Of a stretch of DNA of 32,715 nt, positions 32,156 to 32,715 are shown piece by piece. Position 1 is the stretch's first letter; each line of letters begins with the position of its first letter. Where the stretch lies: positions 1-32,715 of the forward strand of contig CANHVO010000029.1 of NCBI GenBank assembly GCA_947463915.1, read 5' to 3'. Made by a program: the position numbers and the translations under genes. The notes beneath the pieces were generated by a model that ran no database searches, was not told the DNA's origin, and was given only the letters and a program-made list of their open reading frames with translations. The stretch is from Planctomycetaceae bacterium. GTDB taxonomy: Bacteria; Planctomycetota; Planctomycetia; Pirellulales; Pirellulaceae.

Positions 32156-32713
32156 TCAATTTTCAAGCGTACACACGGAAAACGTGGTCACGTATTGAGA
32201 TTTACTGACCATCGATTGCTGGTACAGGGAGACCACCCAAGTGTCATCCGATAGAACGGCATCTTGAACGCATGGTTGGAAGGGGTCTGTATCCTTATGC
32301 AGCACAATCAATTCACCAGAACGGCGGTAGACAAACGGTGGGAAGTCCCGGTCAATCGGTGGAAAGTTTCGGTTGTTCGTTTTCGCCGGAACACTTGGGA
32401 CGATAGAGTAATCCTTGGGCGACTCAGCAAACGAAAGCACTCCTCTCTCACCCCATCTTGGAAAACCTGCATCCTTACGCCGAAGCGCCAAAACATGTAT
32501 AGGATCAAGTCCAATGTTTTCGTGTTCTGCGTGTTGTGAATGCAACGGTTGGTTCGTCCATTCAATGAAGCGTCGGACGTCACCTGATTTTAGCCCTCTC
32601 AGTCGAATGACCCGCATGTCCATCGGAGTCAGGCTTAAATTGGAGAACTGTGACGGAAGTGCTCGCTGCATACGAGTCACTTTTTCGTACTTAGAGTCGA
32701 GAACTCCTCGCAT
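32156..32713 (-). CDS. Hypothetical protein, possibly 5'-truncated by the window
   Basis: A 185-residue frame starting at ATG 32713, two bases from the window edge, so the true start may lie outside. No signal peptide, membrane helix or known domain was recognised. The sequence has RVIRLRGLKSGDVRRFIEWT, a GLDPIHVLALRRKDAGFPRWGERGVLSF stretch when read across its middle, and FPPIDRDFPPFVYRRSGELIVLH. The composition looks protein-like (soluble, mixed charge), which is the main evidence that it is coding. It is on the same strand as the four-gene operon but separated from it by 551 bases of repeats. Confidence 0.5.
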   Translation of the reverse strand: MRGVLDSKYEKVTRMQRALPSQFSNLSLTPMDMRVIRLRGLKSGDVRRFIEWTNQPLHSQHAEHENIGLDPIHVLALRRKDAGFPRWGERGVLSFAESPKDYSIVPSVPAKTNNRNFPPIDRDFPPFVYRRSGELIVLHKDTDPFQPCVQDAVLSDDTWVVSLYQQSMVSKSQYVTTFSVCTLEN

Positions 32714-32715
32714 GA

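Noticed and set aside
31888-32208. A 106-codon plus-strand frame near the right end
   Set aside because: It runs through the composite repeat and into the end of the minus-strand gene, with no start signal.

Overview
The window looks like chromosomal DNA of a planctomycete, probably of the Pirellula/Rhodopirellula type. The evidence is the gene content: two PSCyt1/DUF1549/DUF1553 proteins paired with two DUF1501 proteins, a DUF1559 prepilin-like protein with a small lipoprotein behind it, an anti-sigma-like membrane protein, and methenyl-tetrahydromethanopterin cyclohydrolase. The intergenic DNA is full of short inverted repeats. No rRNA, tRNA, CRISPR array or phage gene was seen. Family names below come from recognising motifs by eye; no database search was possible.

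Layout. 1-741: gene-free, with three dyads. 742-1308 (+): secreted chalcone-isomerase-like protein. 1648-7608 (-): metal-efflux cluster, read right to left as a Cys/His-rich secreted protein, a His-rich secreted protein, a periplasmic adaptor and an HME-type RND pump; no outer-membrane factor is present. 8004-9260 (+): orphan anti-sigma-like protein. 9372-11341 (-): mch and an ATP-grasp ligase, overlapping by 4 nt, a tetrahydromethanopterin C1 pair. 11342-11699: dense repeat cluster. 11700-14979: a small unknown gene diverging from a Ycf46-like AAA ATPase, then an RluA-type pseudouridine synthase. 15224-16715 (-): DUF1559 protein plus lipoprotein with a clear terminator. 17287-20434 (-): CehA/McbA-type metallohydrolase and a lipoprotein that repeats one of its domains. 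20554-21601: a RAYT-like HUH transposase enclosed by two nested inverted-repeat pairs. 21607-31604 (-): four-gene operon, PSD1 with beta-propeller, DUF1501, PSD1, DUF1501. 31605-32155: repeats. 32156-32713 (-): unknown gene at the window edge.

The most unusual material is the repeat biology. The transposase seems to be a tandem HUH protein in which the N-terminal half keeps the tyrosine motif and the C-terminal half keeps the HUH motif. Its gene is bracketed by inverted REP-like pairs. A second kind of repeat, a paired hairpin usually led by GTAG and mostly with GTGA-like loops, occurs at five loci, and one copy lies in frame inside the N-terminus of a PSD1 protein. A third kind is a 110-bp element with CTGTTGATTTA inverted termini, present twice with different interiors.
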